Positions 63,429 through 64,000 of a DNA stretch of 64,000 bases are shown one piece after another. Under the pieces are notes generated by a model that searched no databases, was not told where the DNA came from, and saw only the letters and a list, made by a program, of their open reading frames with translations. The DNA comes from Theocolax elegans (Eukaryota > Arthropoda > Insecta > Hymenoptera > Cerocephalidae), in the NCBI GenBank assembly GCA_026168455.1, contig CM047427.1, forward strand, positions 46,106,558 to 46,170,557, read 5' to 3'. Position 1 is the first letter of the stretch, and every line of letters begins with the position of its first letter. The position numbers and the translations under genes are program-made.

Positions 63429-64000
63429 TTACGGAGTGCGCCGTATAACGTCAAAGCCGACAAATATTGGTGGTATTTCTCCTCGAACTAACTTACGCAC
63501 CGAATCGAAATCGATTTTTCGACTCGCAGCAAAATTTAATTTTATACCTTTTATTTTACACACGCAAGATTCGCTTCCGTCTGGTGTTCGGTACTTGTAC
63601 GCGTAAAATTTCGGACCGCCGGATACAAATGATGTTATGTACGTGCCCACCCCGTGACACGCCAATTCGTCGGTAAGACTACCCAAAAACGGCCCAATCG
63701 CCGGCTCGTAATCATCGCTCGTGTCTTTGCTCACGTATATGATAGAGTCCGTGTCGTAGTACAAAACGCGTTCGCCCAGTGCCACCAATTCGGAGAAAAG
63801 TTTTAATCGTGCCAGTGCCGTGGTATAAGCCGCAATCACAACATTGCACTGTGGTGACGATTCAACAATCCCGTCAATATTACGCCAACACACATACATA
63901 ATGTCATCATTAACCGGTATAACAGAGCTAACCTCGACTTCGGGACTGATGAGAAGCTCGTATAGTCGTCGTGGTTCGTTCACCAACTCGGTCTTACCCA
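63429..64000 (-). CDS. polB: Protein-primed DNA polymerase B, C-terminal part (runs off the window)
   Basis: Open frame from the right edge to the stop at 63429, ~190 codons. Palm motif C VLYYDTDSIIYVS is clear, and NVVIAAYTTALARLKLFSEL is the preceding helix of motif B/Kx-type regions. The thumb-side sequence GVGTYITSFVSGGPKFYAYK follows, with an ending typical of Polinton polymerases. Polinton pPolB is usually over 1000 residues, so most of the gene lies beyond 64000. It replicates the element using a protein primer. Confidence 0.9.
   Translation of the reverse strand, partial: GKTELVNEPRRLYELLISPEVEVSSVIPVNDDIMYVCWRNIDGIVESSPQCNVVIAAYTTALARLKLFSELVALGERVLYYDTDSIIYVSKDTSDDYEPAIGPFLGSLTDELACHGVGTYITSFVSGGPKFYAYKYRTPDGSESCVCKIKGIKLNFAASRKIDFDSVRKLVRGEIPPIFVGFDVIRRTP

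Overview
The window looks like a repeat-dense stretch of an arthropod nuclear genome, most likely an insect and possibly hymenopteran (this last point is only an impression). The reasons are a recognisable exon of discs-large (dlg1) and a terminal exon of mLST8 with splice signals, tRNA-derived SINE sequence, abundant (AT)n and (CT)n microsatellites, insect-type Ty3/Gypsy retrotransposons primed by tRNA-Arg, and a Polinton/adintovirus-like element. Very little of the 64 kb is host gene sequence.

Layout. 1-14.4 kb: Ty3/Gypsy element A on the + strand (PBS, long leader, gag, protease, RT, RNase H, integrase, then a zinc-knuckle ORF3). It is inactivated by nonsense codons and frameshifts and carries two internal ~2 kb tandem duplications. 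14.4-24 kb: AT-rich sequence with a dlg1 guanylate-kinase exon (17720-17869, minus), a ~1 kb foldback element (18897-19892), a Gypsy pol scrap and several small repeats. 24-31 kb: a broken, unrecognised gene containing a fresh inverted duplication, an mLST8 terminal exon (minus), a 2.8 kb palindrome carrying a mirrored 56-codon ORF, and a SINE. 31.9-33.1 kb: a solo LTR with ATGT target duplications. 36.8-49.3 kb: a complete Ty3/Gypsy element B on the minus strand with ~99% identical LTRs, an exact 18-nt tRNA-Arg PBS, a hairpin-rich leader, gag, pol and a zinc-knuckle ORF3; it has probably inserted into another LTR. 50-54 kb: more copies of the local repeat families and a solo LTR (52612-53658, AACT duplications) that interrupts one copy of a local duplicated repeat.

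54.6-64 kb (continuing past the right edge): a compact, unidirectional minus-strand block with the Polinton/adintovirus gene set. From the right edge these are protein-primed DNA polymerase B (partial), packaging ATPase, a small basic protein, a conserved core-like protein, a parvovirus-type phospholipase A2 protein, a chromodomain integrase, penton-like capsid protein, a pX-like basic protein, double-jelly-roll major capsid protein, an unknown conserved protein, an adenain-like protease and a further conserved protein. Neighbouring genes overlap or abut by a few bases. Only two clear lesions are visible (a frameshift in the major capsid gene and one nonsense codon in the last gene), so this is a recently active integrated element.

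Most interesting points: (1) both Gypsy families carry, where env would sit, a third ORF with a Gag-like CCHC plus CX2C...CX2C zinc module, each preceded by a plausible splice acceptor; (2) the element B leader holds a series of hairpins with an invariant UU(U/A)GU loop and covarying stems; (3) the near-intact Polinton/adintovirus block carries a phospholipase A2 gene; (4) a repeat family is built from a recurring ~45-bp motif.
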